Shown here piece after piece: positions 34,007 through 46,284 of a DNA stretch of 64,000 bases (position 1 is the stretch's first letter; each line of letters begins with the position of its first letter). The notes under the pieces were generated by a model that was not told the origin of the DNA, ran no database searches, and worked only from the letters and a program-made list of their open reading frames with translations. The DNA lies in NCBI GenBank assembly GCA_026745465.1, contig JACYXH010000091.1, positions 2,948,501-3,012,500 of the forward strand, given 5' to 3'. The stretch is from Lota lota. Its lineage: Eukaryota > Chordata > Actinopteri > Gadiformes > Lotidae. The position numbers were made by a program, and so were the translations under genes.

Positions 34007-36573
34007 CTTAGTTATTCAAGAGGTACTTCTGCCGTCCTACGCAAGATCTTTGGAGAGGTGGGGGGAAGAGGGGGGGAGTCATTCTTCCTCATTCCTTCTG
34101 CAATCAACTATTCAAATTGTTTTGTAGTGCTCCCTGAGCACCTGGGGGCAGGGGTGGTGGTGGTGGTGGTGGTGGACGTGGTGGACTTCAGAACACCAGC
34201 TGTGTGTGGTGCGAGACCCCCCGCTTGATGATTACATCACGACATGGTCAAATCATTTGAATGACCAGTCCCAGACTGCCCCCCTCCCCCCCCCCCCCTC
34301 CCCTCTCCCTGCAACAGCTGCTCCAAAAAGATTATGTTTGGACCATGAAAGCAACCAGTGAAATAAAACCCATGTGGAGTAGCCTGATAGAGGTGTAGGT
34401 GGGACGGTGATGTAATAATGTTGCACACACGAAGGGGCCCCTGTGACTAGTTGTCCTTTGTAACCCCAATGAAGATTTGATCTCAGCCTTTGGCTTTTTA
34501 TTTTTTTATTTATTTGTTTTGGTTTTTCGGCTCGCTCTTACATATCAAATACAGAATACGGGGCAAACTTTGTGACCTTTCTAAGGATGCGGGGAATTGC
34601 AGGTAGATCCTGGCGGCGGTGGGTGGATATCCAACGACGTAGACAAAAGGGCACATACAACGAAGGGTTCTAGGAAACGTGCCTGCACTTTGTTACTATT
34701 TGTTACCTGTGTCTACAATACAGCGGTACACCCCTCCCTCCGTCCGTCCGCAACTGGGCTTCATTCAAACAGGTCCGCGAGTCATAATCAATTGGGCATT
34801 TTAGATAGCTGACAATTCATTAAATACATGGAATAAATCTAAACAAAGTCTGCTGTCTTGCGCTTGAATCAGGCATTAGGTTTTCTAATGAAAAGGAAAC
34901 TTGTGACAATTCGTTTTAAGGTCAAACACAGCTACAGGCAGATCAATTCAAATAAAAACAGACATTAATTAAATATAAGCTTGACCGGAAAAGGTGCAAT
35001 GTCAACTGCTAATTTCTGATGACCTTCTGGTTTTTTACCTTGTCCTAATGCGTCAGATTCCCTCCCTAGGAATCAGACGTATTAATTATTATAAACGCAT
35101 GTTATATTATCAGCCATCGAAACACGGTGGGGGAAAAACAACGTAAAAGCTTTCATTTAATTACAAGTTTTCTTTTAAATAATTTAAATAACTAATAACT
35201 AATAACTAAAAAAATCAGAGTCTGTGCTCTCCATATATTATAGAGTAAAAATAATCAAATTCCAATATGGATCCAGAGGGGCGTTATGAGTGTTGCAGAG
35301 ATACCTATACAGGAAAGGGGAGGCTCCATCGCCCTCGCCAAAGGGATCAATGCGAGAGTTGAGGAAAATGTCTCTGCCTTATCTCAACGGAGGGCCCGTC
35401 CCCCTCGCCAATGAGGCCCTGGTGCAGCAAGGTGCTGCTTTACACGCACCCAAGACACTCGGGGGGGCGGGTGGGGGATGGGGAGGGGGTTGTCAGACAT
35501 TGTGAACTTGTAATGTCTCGTAGTTTGAACTTTCTACTGCGCACCGTCGCGGTGCTAACTGTTCGGCGGCAGAACAACGGAGCCCCGCACCTTGGAAAAA
35601 CTTCTTTGAGCACCTTTTCCATCTTCCCTAATGAATCCTCCAAGGGGAAGAGAGCTCCACCTGCTAGGGGAGGCCAGCGCAGCCCCGCTCCCCTCTGGTA
35701 ACATGACTACCGCCTGACAGTAATAGATGGTCCCCCATACTAAAAGTGAATAGGGCCCGGGTCATGGAGATGAAGGAGTGCATTATGGGGAGGCTGGAGG
35801 GGGGAAGAGGCTTTAAAGGGACCGTATTATAGTAAATAGGTTTTCTATTTTAAGAGGCCCCCGTTCTAAGGAAACTGGTTTTTCTCAGAGTTTAAGCTTG
35901 GATTTTGCAGTTTGGCAAAAGTCACGGGAAATAAAAATGGACTTTGACTTTCACCTCTTTGGCTCATCCAAGGATATGATATTGTGCTATTGATCAAAAT
36001 ATGGCAATCATTTCCAATATAATTTGATGTATTCATTGTTAACATCAAATCTAAATAAACAGAACTTTTGCACTACAGCTACAGCTGCAGTAACAACGTA
36101 GCCATGCTGGCATGTTTAACATTTCAACCAGTAGGACACACTTGTTTGCTCCATCCTGATACTTTATAATATTGCTATAGTTGAAGATGAGCAATCATCA
36201 TGAACTTAACATTTCCACACTAAAATGAATAAAAACAGTACTTTTTGGAATGTACTGTTCTGTAGTTTGGATAAAATGTATTCCTCCCTGTCATTTAAAT
36301 ACTATTCTATATTTGTTGCTATTTATTTTTACTCTGACGGGGGTGGTTCACATCCGAGTCAACAAAACACGCCTTTTACTGCAAGATCTGCAAAGGGCTC
36401 CGCGCTGGAACATTAAGGTACACGGGAGAAGGAGTGGGTGAAAAAGCGAGTGAAAAATTGAATCTAAAATAAGACGTTCCGTCTGGTTTCACCTCAACAT
36501 GCGAAAGGAGGGCATCTGAGCACCACTCATTACCGGCCGAACCAGCATCCGAACTCGCAGTCGGACGCACACG

Positions 36574-36584
36574 CCCCCCCCCCC

Positions 36585-36631
<47 letters not shown>

Positions 36632-36657
36632 ACACACACATACACTCTGACACACAC
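36574..36657. repeat. Poly(C) plus (CA)n
   Basis: Fourteen C residues (36574-36587) run straight into a CA array. Confidence 0.94.
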
Positions 36658-36827
36658 AGACACACGTTGCCCCAGCGCGGTCCCCACACACGCGGCTGTG
36701 GCTAGTAATTGCCTTACCAGGCTGGTTATGGAGAGCGAACCCATTAGTAGCGCGCCAGAGTGGAACATAACATTTTCAGTTTCAATTAGCGCTTTGAGGC
36801 TACACATAATGCACTGGGGTGGAGGGT

Positions 36828-36846
36828 GGGGGGGGGGGGGGGGGGG
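36828..36846. repeat. Poly(G), 19 bases
   Basis: Uninterrupted G run. A (GATGGTGAC)-like repeat follows at 36900-36955. Confidence 0.95.
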
Positions 36847-37279
36847 ATGACGGACAGACACATCATGCATGTCCCCCATTCCCTCCAGGGGAGCATGAGT
36901 GGGTTGAAGGTGATGGTGATGATGGTGACGGTGATGATGGTGACGGAGATGATGACGCTTTTCGGAAGGACAGACGACCGCTTGCTTTGTGTGGGGTATC
37001 AACCAGGTCGGTCTTCTCTCTTGGATTCAACCAATACTTATCTATAATCGTCTAATAACGTCTACATGTACGCCAATGTGTATTGGGCATACATTTAGTT
37101 GGTGCCGACCAACTAATATGTAATGAACGGAGTGGTTTCATTTATTTATGAGAACAAAAGGGGCGTACATTACTACTTCCAGAGGTTGTAGAACAAAGAA
37201 TATATAATAGCGTGGGGCAGTCAAAAACAATCAGCTAACCAAATAATTTGGTTTGCTGAAATTATTTCAGACAGTCAAG

Positions 37280-37280
<1 letters not shown>

Positions 37281-37349
<69 letters not shown>
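37281..37349. repeat. (CT)n followed by (AT)n
   Basis: 44 bases of CT, then 25 of AT. Confidence 0.96.
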
Positions 37350-37352
<3 letters not shown>

Positions 37353-38335
37353 CCATCTATCTACTATTAGATCTAATATTAATATATCATTAGCTAGCTA
37401 ACCAACATACATTTATCTATCTCTATCTTTACAGTACATCACAAAGCATTTCATAGTCACTGGTATAAATCATGTATAAACTATGCATCCTGTACTTTGT
37501 GTTTCTCTCCCTTAAGAGGGAATATTCTATGAAATTAACATATTTTTCACACCGCTTGTTGTAGCATTAGCATCTGGAAGGCTCTATTTTGAGTTTGATC
37601 ACAGATGGGTTCGCTGACAGGGACATGATGGTGTGATTTGTGACCTTTGTCACGAGCCGTAACTGCTGGCTCTGCTCTCTGCTTTCTGGCTCTATACGCG
37701 CTCTCTCCCTCTCTTTCTCTCTGCTCTCTCTCTGCTCTCTTTCTCTCTCTCTCACTCTGTGCCTGTAATTTGTTCCCATTCCAACTTGGTTCATCCTCAT
37801 CCTCTATCAGAGCAGAGATTCAGACGCAATCATCTCTTTGGACAAGGCTAGGAGCGAGCCCTTGAAAATGTTCTATTTTATTAAAATCTGTATTTAGAAT
37901 TTTGTCTCCTGTGGTGCACACATCGAACGAAAAATATCCCTGTAATTAAACGTGCGGGGTTGCGTCATTAGGGGGCGAAGGGGGTGAAAACAAACCCCGA
38001 CCCAGGACACATTCATAAAATGTAATAATGTTGTGCGTTACGGCCGGCCTGATCCCTAACTGCTCCCCATCGGCCTACGCTGTTGGAAGATTGTACCTCA
38101 CTGCCAGCCAGCCTCCATGCCTCCGCCACTCCCACGGCCTGCCAGCCAGCTGGATAAGTAACTGTGCAGTCTAACTCTGGGCCCAGTACCAGCTTCTTTT
38201 GATGCTCAACCCACCTGTCCCTCCTCGCCTGCTAAAACAGTTCTCCGCCGCTGTGGGCTGTGTGGAGCACAACACGGGTGCCGTCTCCCCTCTCATTTGT
38301 TTCCTTTGTTTTCCTGGCACACGGTGGTGCAAACC

Positions 38336-38367
<32 letters not shown>

Positions 38368-38662
38368 TTGTGTACACGTCTTTCTCTTCCCCTCTCTGTT
38401 TCCCTTGATAGCTGTCTAATCATTTGTCAAACGTCAAGACACACCGGCACGCACAGGATGCTGACACGCACTCGCACTGAGGCGCATATTTATTTAAATA
38501 AGTGTATGGGTGTGTGTGCGTTTGCATGTATACACACACACAGTCTTGTACTTTGGGTATATCTTTGGGTTTTAACCCTGATAACCAATCGGTAATGATC
38601 ATCTCCCCAGTAACGCTGCTTGTGGAATTCGAGCCAATTAGCAAATGTGACGTCTGTACATC

Positions 38663-38806
38663 GAGTGTGTGTGCGTGTGCTTGCGTATGTGTGTGAGCAT
38701 CAGCGTGCGTACATGCACTTTTGTGTGTGTGTGTGTGTATGTGTGTGTGTGTATGTGTGTGTGTGTGTGTGTGTGTGTATGCGTGCGTGCGTGTGTGTGT
38801 GCGTGT
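38663..38806. repeat. Imperfect (TG)n
   Basis: TG array with GC and TA interruptions. A smaller TG array lies at 38337-38373. Confidence 0.93.
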
Positions 38807-39058
38807 TGTTGTTTGAGGTCATCGCAAAGTCGAGTGCAACCACGTGTCCACCTGAGCCAGAGCATGTGAGACAGGTTGGGAACAGGGCTATTTTCTCCAA
38901 ACCCCTACAAGTTAAATCCCTTAATTTTCCCTGTGCTCTCGCCCTGGAATTGAGAGCCCCACCCCCACACCCTCGCCTCACCCACTCCACCCCAATGAAC
39001 AACATTCTGGCATCATTTGTTAGACCACAAACTCAGCAGGAGCCTAGGAGTATGTTGA

Positions 39059-39072
39059 TTGTATGTGTGTGT

Positions 39073-39121
<49 letters not shown>

Positions 39122-39441
39122 CGCGTGCACATGCGCGTGTGTGTTTGTGTGTGTGTGGGTGTGTCTGTGTCTGTGTGCGTGTGTGTGTGTGTGTGTGTCT
39201 GTGTGTGTCTGTGTCTGTGTGTGTGTGCGTGTGTGTGTGTGTCTGTGTGTGTGTGTGCGTGTGTGTGCATGTGTGTGTGTCTGTGTGTGTGTGCATGTGT
39301 GTGTGTGTAAGTGAGGGAGCTGATATGGATGGGCCGTGTGGTGGTGCGCGTAGCCAAACTAAATCGAACATCGACCGCAGAGGCACAAAACCTCATTGTT
39401 CAAATATTCTTCTTTCTTGGGGGGGGGGGGGGGGGGGGGGG
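39059..39441. repeat. Long (TG)n with a poly(G) beyond it
   Basis: TG with TC and GC interruptions at 39059-39308, then unique sequence, then 23 G residues at 39419-39441. Confidence 0.94.
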
Positions 39442-40587
39442 CTTTTCTTTTGGCAGCCACTCGTGGGGCAGCAGGAGACGTGTTGACATCGGTTTATCTC
39501 TCATTGTTTACTCGTGTCAAATCAGACGCGCTGTTGTCTCTCTCTCGTTGTTCTCCCACGGGTTTACGTGACCTCGTCTCGGCCCGTAAACCTCTTGACC
39601 ACCAGGCCCGATATTACCTTTGGCTGAGTGAGCCTCGCTCGGAAAGTCCGTACAAAGCACATCCAGTCCTTTAGAGAGAATCAAAGGGTCAGCAAACACG
39701 GAATCGAGGTTAAAATGGGTTGCACTGAAGGCTAAATATAAATAAATCAATAAATCAATGACATGCTTTTTTTTTGTATTGGCCTCTTTCTTAGAGATAT
39801 ACATATATTTGTAAAGAAGCTTGAGACGAGATATAACAGATACAGGGGAGGTAACATTTTAATTTGTTTGCCATATAGTGTGATGTTGATTTTTTAACAT
39901 TGCGGGGCGACAGCGGAATGTGGCCTATCCACTTTGCATTATAAAAAGGCTGCGATCCATTCTCTCAAACAAAGCACTCGACTCAAAAACATCACTCACA
40001 AGTGACCTGAGAGGACGAGCAGGGAATTCAATAGAACAGAATAACTATTTACCTGCTCACTTGCTGGTATACACTTCAAAAGGGAACTGCCAGTGGATGT
40101 TGTTTATTGTTCTATTGCTCTAGTGGTTTCCTTTTGAAAAAACGAGACACCTGATTATTCAAGTAGCTATCTAAAGTTCAGTCACCGCATCACAAGCGTA
40201 TGCAGTGTGTAAATCCATTGTCCCCCAGGACTCTTGATACAGTGAGTGTAAGAATGACCCCAACACTACAACCGTTTAGCCCTCCTATAAACCCTACTAA
40301 TCCGGGAGGTGATAATGGGCCATTGCACAGGTCAAACTCAAACGAGGGGTAAGAAGGATTCAGTCAGCCCCCTGCCAAAGCAGGGAGACTTAAAGACTCC
40401 CTCCAGAGTCTGTGATTATGCTGTAGAGCCTAAAAATAAAAGGCATTCTCCCCTAGCCAGAGAACAAAGGCTTTGCCCACACTCTTCTGATCCTGGTTGT
40501 AGTCCTCCACCCCACCTCTACCTCTCTGCCTCCTGAATTAACCAGTATTTATAATTGATTTGGTGCAAAGAGAGCAGTGACTTCACC

Positions 40588-40815
40588 CACCTCCTCCTCC
40601 TCCTGCTCAATCTCCTCCTCCTCCTCCACCTCCTCCTCCTCCACCTTCTCCTCCTCCTTGAACTCCTCCGTCTCATTGACATCCTCCACCACTTTCCCCT
40701 CCTCCTCCTACTCCGCCTCTTTGACCTCCTACCCTCCTCCTCCTCCTCCTCCTCCTCCTCCTCCTCCTCCTCCTCCTTTGCCTCCTTTGCCTCCTTGACC
40801 TCCTCCTCCACCTTC
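40588..40815. repeat. (CTC)n trinucleotide tract
   Basis: CTC/TCC repeats with TTG and CAC interruptions, pure at 40736-40776. The minus strand reads poly-Glu/poly-Arg, which I treat as a repeat artefact. Confidence 0.9.
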
Positions 40816-41306
40816 TCCTTCTCCGGGATTGTGCAGCGTAGTTTCCCATCAACTCCCACCATCGATTTTGGACAGTCCACCGCTAACACGTAGCGTGTGC
40901 GCTGTGTGGACAAAGGCCATTCGCGTCGGAAAAAAGTTGCACAAAGAAACACCATGCATGTCAATTCATAAGAAAAACAAAATCAATATGTGCACACACA
41001 TGATCGCACCTGCACCAAATCCTTATGTCTGTACTACATGCCTTTCTTTCGTTTGTTGGGCTCATATTATTGGCTCATACAGTGAGGGAAAAATTATTTG
41101 ATTCCCTGCTGATTTTGTATGTTTGCCCACTGACAACGACATGATCAGTCTATAATTTTAATTGTAGGTTTATTTGAACAGTGAGAGACAGAATAACAAC
41201 AAATATATCCAGAACAACGCATGTCAAGAATGTTATAAATTGATTTGCATTGTAATGAGGGAAATAAGTATTTGACACCCTCTCAATTAGAAAGATTTCT
41301 GGCTCC

Positions 41307-41403
41307 CAGGTGTCTTTTATACAGGTAACGAGCTGAGATTAGGAGCACACTCTTAAAGGGAGCGCTCCTAATCTCAGTTTGTTACCTGTATAAAAGACAC
41401 CTG
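41307..41403. repeat. 40-bp-arm hairpin inside the Tc1 element
   Basis: The left arm 41307-41346 (starting CAGGTGTCTTTTATACAGG) is the reverse complement of 41364-41403 with two mismatches, around a 17-base loop. It sits between the left inverted repeat and the transposase start. Confidence 0.9.
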
Positions 41404-41441
41404 TCCACAGAAGCAATCAATCAGATTCCAAACTCTCCACC

Positions 41442-42424
41442 ATGGCCAAGACCAAACAGCTCTCCAAGGATGTCAGGGACAAGATTGTAGACCTACACAT
41501 GGCTGGAATGGGCTACAAGACCAGTTGGTGCGATTATTCACAAATGGAAGAAACACAAAATAACTGTCAATCTCCTTCGGCCTAGGGCTCCATGCAAGAT
41601 CTCACCTCGTGGAGTTGCAATGATCATGAAAACGGTGAGGAATCAGCCCAGAACTACACAGGAGGATCTTGTCAATGATCTCAAGGCAGCTGGGACCATA
41701 GTCACCAAGAAAACAATTGGTAACACACTACGCCGTGAAGGACTGAAATCCTGCAGCGCCCCCTGCTCAAGAAAGCACATATACAGGCCCGTCTGAAGTT
41801 TGCCAATGAACATCTGAATGATTCAGAGGAGAACTGGGTGAAAGTGTTGTGGTCAGATGAGATCAAAATTTAGCTCTTTGGCATCAACTCAACTTGCCGT
41901 GTTTGGAGGAGGAGGAATGCTGCCTATGTCCCCAAGAACACCATCCCCACCGTCAAACATGGAAACATGGAGACATTATGCTTTGGGGGTGTTTTTCTGC
42001 TAAGGGGACAGGACAACTTCACCGCATCAAAGGGACGATGGACGGCGCCATGTACTGTCAAATCTTGGGTGAGAACCTCCTTCCCTCAGCCAGGGCATTG
42101 AAAATGGGTCGTGGATGGGTATTCCAGCATGACAATGACCCAAAACACACGGCCAAGGCAACAAAGGAGTGGCTCAAGAAGAAGCCCATTAAGGTCCTGA
42201 AGTGGCCTAGCTAGTCTCCAGACCTTAATCCCATAGAAAATCTGCGGAGGAAGCTGAAGGTTCGAGTTGCCAAACGTCAGGCTCGAAACCTTAATGACTT
42301 GGAGAAGATCTGCAAAGAGGAGTGGGACAAAATCCTTCCTGAGATGTGTGCAAACCTGGTGGCCAATTACAAGAAACGTCTGACCTCTGTGATTGCCAAC
42401 AAGGGTTTTGCCACCAAGTACTAA
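41442..42424 (+). pseudogene. Tc1 transposase pseudogene
   Basis: Begins [20 protein letters not shown], typical of the N-terminal helix-turn-helix of Tc1 transposases. It contains the DDE landmarks LWSDE (first Asp), [11 protein letters not shown] (second Asp) and a PIENL segment (Glu), and ends PTTKY-like before TAA at 42422-42424. It is broken by a deletion after GMGYK, a TAG directly after the DEIKI segment, another TAG at about 42211 and at least one frame change. It cannot encode a functional enzyme. Confidence 0.9.
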
Positions 42425-43464
42425 GTCATGTTTTGCAGAGGGGTCAAATACTTATTTCCCTCATTAAAATGCAAATCAATTTATATCATTTTTGACATGC
42501 GTTTTTCTGGATATATTTGTTGTTGTTCTGTCTCTCACTGTTCAAATAAACCTACCATTACAATTATAGACTGATAATGTCTTTGTCAGTGGGCAAATGT
42601 ACTTTTTTCCCTCACTGTATGTATTTTTCTTTATTCATAGTCATTGGTACTGGGAGTGTTTTGAGGCAACCGCACTCGCATGCCATAGCCAATATTGCCA
42701 ATGTTGCTGGCATGTGTCTTGGTTGTTTCTCAATAACCATCTTCTAGATGTTGACGGCCATTTTTCAGCCTTGTATGACTGTATTGAGCTGTTTGCCATG
42801 CCCTTTTATCGTCTTCTTTTTGGATTTGTGTTGTTTTAATTGTGGGGCATTGTTTGTCTTCATTTTGTGCTACTTATTATCACACAACATGTTGATAACT
42901 TACAAACTTTTAAATACGTTCAACTCTAATAAATTTGAATATGTAGGGGCCGTCGTAAAAAGTGCTGCCCCTGAATTTCAAACTGCAATAATTTTGTAAT
43001 CACAGCAGTAAAAAAACGAAATAAACACATTTTAATGTGATCCCATACGTGTCCTCTTGTATTCATATCCACATAAATAACGCAATATTATTGGTTCAGT
43101 CTTTAAATAAGTGATTTGCACTTATTTTAGACAGTTGCCACCAACTCCAAGGGGGTCCCTACTAGGACTCATTCACATGCGTTGAATTCTGCACAGATTG
43201 GCATTTTCAAACACCAGACTGCACAGACTGCTATAGATATACACATCGATCGCAACCACTTAATCACACCTCCAACAGTGTCAGTTACTTTTCAGCTATA
43301 ACAGCCTAATGGACTTTGGTCTTTGATTGGTTTATGAGAAACCAGCATGGCATTTGATATTTGAAGCACTCCAGTGTATTGCGTCATATCTCGGTATTAC
43401 GTTGAGGTTCTATAGATCATCATCATGTTTCATTCAAACACTGTGTTATAAGTATGCATATATG

Positions 43465-44560
43465 CAGTATCTCACAAAAGTGAGTACACCCCTCACATTT
43501 TTGTAAATATTTGAGTATATCTTTTCATGTGACAACACTGAAGAAATGACACTTTGCTACAATGTAAAGTAGTGAGTGTACTGCTTGTATAACAGTGGAA
43601 ATTTGCTGTCCCCTCAAAAGAACTCAACACACAGCCATTAATGTCTAAACCGCTGGCAACAAAAGTGAGTACACCCCTAAGTGAAAATGTCCAAATTGGG
43701 CCCAAAGTGTCAATATTTTGTGTGGCCACCATCATTTTCCAGCACTGCCTTAACCCTCTTGGGCATGGAGTTCACCAGAGCTTCACTGGTTGCCACTGGA
43801 GTCCTCTTCCACTCCTCCATGATGACATCATGGAGCTGGTGGATGTTAGAGACCTTGCACTTCTCCACCTTCCGTTTGAGGATGCCCCACAGATGCTCAA
43901 TAGGGTTTAGGTCTGGAGATATGCTTGGCCAGTCCATCACCTTTACCCTCAGCTTCTTTAGCAAGGCAGTGGTCGTCTTGGAGGTGTGTTTGGGATCGTT
44001 ATCATGTTGGAATACTGCCCTGCGGCCCAGTCTCCGAAGGGAGGGGATCATGCTCTGCTTCAGTATGTCACAGTACATATTGGCATTCATGGTTCCCTCA
44101 ATGAACTGTAGCTCCCCAGTGCTGGCAGCACTCATGCAGCCCCAGACCATGACACGCCCACCACCATGCTTGACTGTAGGCAAGACACACTTGTCTTTGT
44201 ACTCCTCACCTGGTTGCCGCCACACACGCTTGACACCATCTGAACCAAATAAGTTTATCTTGGTCTCATCAGACCACAGGACATGGTTCCAGTAATCCAT
44301 GTCCTTCGTCTGCTTGTCTTCAGCAAACTGTTTGTGGGCTTTCTTGTGCATCATCTTTAGAAGAGGCTTCTTTCTGGGACGACAGCCATGCAGACCAATT
44401 TGATGCAGTGAGGGGACAGCAAACTGACGCTGTCATACAAGCTGTACACTCACAACTTTACATTGTAGCAAAGTGTCAATTCTTCAGTGTTGTCACATGA
44501 AAATATATACTCAAATATTTACAAAAATGTGAGGGGTGTACTCACTTTTGTGAGATACTG
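43465..44560 (-). mobile_element. Tc1-type DNA transposon, internally deleted, second family
   Basis: The inverted repeats beginning CAGTATCTCACAAAAGTGAG are 152 bp on each side (43465-43616 and 44409-44560). The right flank is TA and the left TG, so one target copy has mutated. A perfect 20-bp internal copy of ACAAAAGTGAGTACACCCCT at 43659-43678 repeats 43474-43493, an IR/DR layout kept only at the left end. At the right end the repeat joins directly to transposase codons for LHQIGLHG, showing a deletion that removed the inner repeat, the start codon and the N-terminal domains. The 1096-bp remnant is non-autonomous. Confidence 0.93.
43710..44408 (-). pseudogene. Tc1 transposase, catalytic part intact, DNA-binding part deleted
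   Basis: The frame is open from the deletion junction at 44408 (LHQIGLHGCRPRKKPLLK) through the first Met at 44354 to the stop at 43710, about 230 residues against some 340 in intact family members. Catalytic landmarks are all present: [20 protein letters not shown] and DLNPIEHLWG (the DDE triad). The paired helix-turn-helix region that binds the inverted repeats is missing. Unlike the other Tc1 copy this frame has no internal stop, so the insertion is probably younger, or the reading frame was preserved by chance. Confidence 0.9.
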
Positions 44561-44746
44561 TATATATACAAACACATAAAGTATATATAATATGAAGTAT
44601 ACACACACACACGCACTAACATACGCGTACACAGCAATCAAACCGCATGCAATAACACCATGTAATGAATAATAGAGCCTTGGATAATGGCAAAGGGAAG
44701 GAATAGGTTGCCAGGACAACAAGATACCAGCAAAGTCCTGACAGAT

Positions 44747-44749
<3 letters not shown>

Positions 44750-44800
<51 letters not shown>

Positions 44801-44856
44801 ACACACACACGCGCACACACACACACACACACACATTTACACACATACACACGCAC
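44750..44856. repeat. (CA)n next to the second Tc1 element
   Basis: CA array beginning about 190 bp beyond the right end of the transposon. Confidence 0.95.
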
Positions 44857-45632
44857 AAGATCACCTGTACACATACATATGGTAGGGTATCTATTCAAAC
44901 AGAACAGTGCGTCTGATGGACTGTGAGTGTCTCTCGAGTGACTGGAGTCCACCTGGATGGTTTGAGTTGTTTACCTTGGACTGCACTCTCTCACCTGAAC
45001 ACACAGATGGCATCTCTCCTCCATCCTCTCTTGCATACACATGCACAATTTAAAAGGTTATATGAAAGGGAGCAGAGGACATTCTTAACAGGTATTAATG
45101 GCACTCTGATTTGCAGACCTGTCCTTTCCTTTTAAATGATTGCATGCAGGAAGTCCTTGGGGAAAATGTTAATACTTGCAGTCATTTGGGTGAAGGCCTA
45201 TTTGTTAACAGGAACCTCACAAGCCTCCCACAATGCAACTCCTGGCTTACACATGCTGCCTTTACGTTAATTTATCATTTTGCACCTAATAAACCCATTG
45301 CCAAATTAAGTTTAAAGAGAATTTCTGGCATCATTTTTGCAATGGCATGTCCAAAACAATATTTTTGTTTTATAAATAGCCTTAATGCATTTTGGCTATG
45401 CTGATGTAATATTGTGTGTACACCTCAATAATCCAAATCGTATATGTCCATACAGAATGGCAATTTCAGAAAAATTTCACCCTGCCTACATTACACACTG
45501 GCCGCTACCAGTTAGCATCAGAATACAGCTAGGAATACTCATTGTTGTTTTAATCATTTAATAAAAACAGAACGGTCTTGCTTCACCCTAATACACAAAC
45601 ACACACACACAGACATTGACTGACTCATACTA

Positions 45633-46284
45633 GATCCTGGCCTGTATCCTGGTCTCTGGATCCTGGCTTCTAGCCTTGTCTCTGGATCCTGGCCTGTATC
45701 CTGGTCTCTGGATCCTGACCTTTTTCGCCTGGTCTCTGGATCCGGGCCTGTAGCCTGATCTCTGGATCCGGGCCTGTAGCCTGGTCTCTGGATCCGGGCC
45801 TGTAGCCTGGTCTCTGGATCCGGGCCTGTAGCCTGGTCTCTGGACCCGGGCCTGTAGCCTGGTCTCTGGACCCGGGCCTGTAGCCTGGTCTCTGGACCCG
45901 GGCCTGTAGCCTGGTCTCTGGATCCGGGCCTGTAGCCTGGTCTCTGGATCCGGGCCTGTAGCCTGATCTCTGGATCCGGGCCTGTAGCCTGGTCTCTGGA
46001 TCCGGGCCTATAGCCTGATCTCTGGATCCGGGCCTGTAGCCTGGTCTCTGGATCCGGGCCTGTAGCCTGGTCTCTGGACCCGGGCCTGTAGCCTGGTCTC
46101 TGGACCCGGGCCTGTAGCCTGGTCTCTGGACCCGGGCCTGTAGCCTGGTCTCTGGACCCGGGCCTGTAGCCTGGTCTCTGGACCCGGGCCTGTAGCCTGG
46201 TCTCTGGACCCGGGCCTGTAGCTTGGTCTCTGGACCCGGGCCTGTAGCCTGGTCTCTGGACCCGGGCCTGTAGCCTGGTCTCTG
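45633..46284. repeat. 26-bp minisatellite, 25 copies
   Basis: The unit is GA(T/C)CC(G)GGCCTGTAGCCTG plus GTCTCTG. Four diverged copies open the array, then 21 nearly identical ones. Units fall into blocks: four GATCC, three GACCC, six GATCC, eight GACCC. Minor variants (CTGATCTC, CCTATAGCC, GCTTGG) mark single units. Because 26 is not a multiple of 3, all three frames of the minus strand stay open with a 26-residue period, giving spurious long ORFs. Confidence 0.97.

Larger units (their letters stand above)
30730..41079. other. Intergenic region rich in simple repeats
   Basis: No exon with convincing splice sites was found. Long Leu-Ser and Cys-Val open frames are translations of CT and TG arrays. 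36690-36800 is non-repetitive and could be conserved non-coding sequence. Confidence 0.55.
41080..42617 (+). mobile_element. Tc1-type DNA transposon, near full length, inactive
   Basis: A 1538-bp element bounded by inverted repeats beginning CAGTGAGGGAAAAA and flanked on both sides by TA, the Tc1/mariner target duplication. The left inverted repeat runs to about 41280. The right begins about 42441 and has lost some 21 bp relative to the left. The arms contain an inner direct copy of the end motif (GAGGGAAATAAGTATTTGA), the IR/DR arrangement of several fish Tc1 families. Inside is a decayed transposase. The family is one common in salmonids and other fish; the exact subfamily was not determined. 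Confidence 0.93.

Noticed and set aside
33300..34228. Plus-strand frames of 197-275 codons rich in Leu, Ser, Val and Cys
   Set aside because: Translation of a CT/TGTC polypyrimidine tract; three overlapping frames are equally open.
38620..39486. 288-codon Cys-Val-rich frame, and His-Thr frames on the other strand
   Set aside because: Products of TG/CA microsatellites, as are many similar frames throughout the window.
40518..40964. 148-codon minus-strand frame with poly-Glu and poly-Arg
   Set aside because: Most of it is the CTC trinucleotide tract. The N-terminal part is non-repetitive but has no recognisable domain or splice support.
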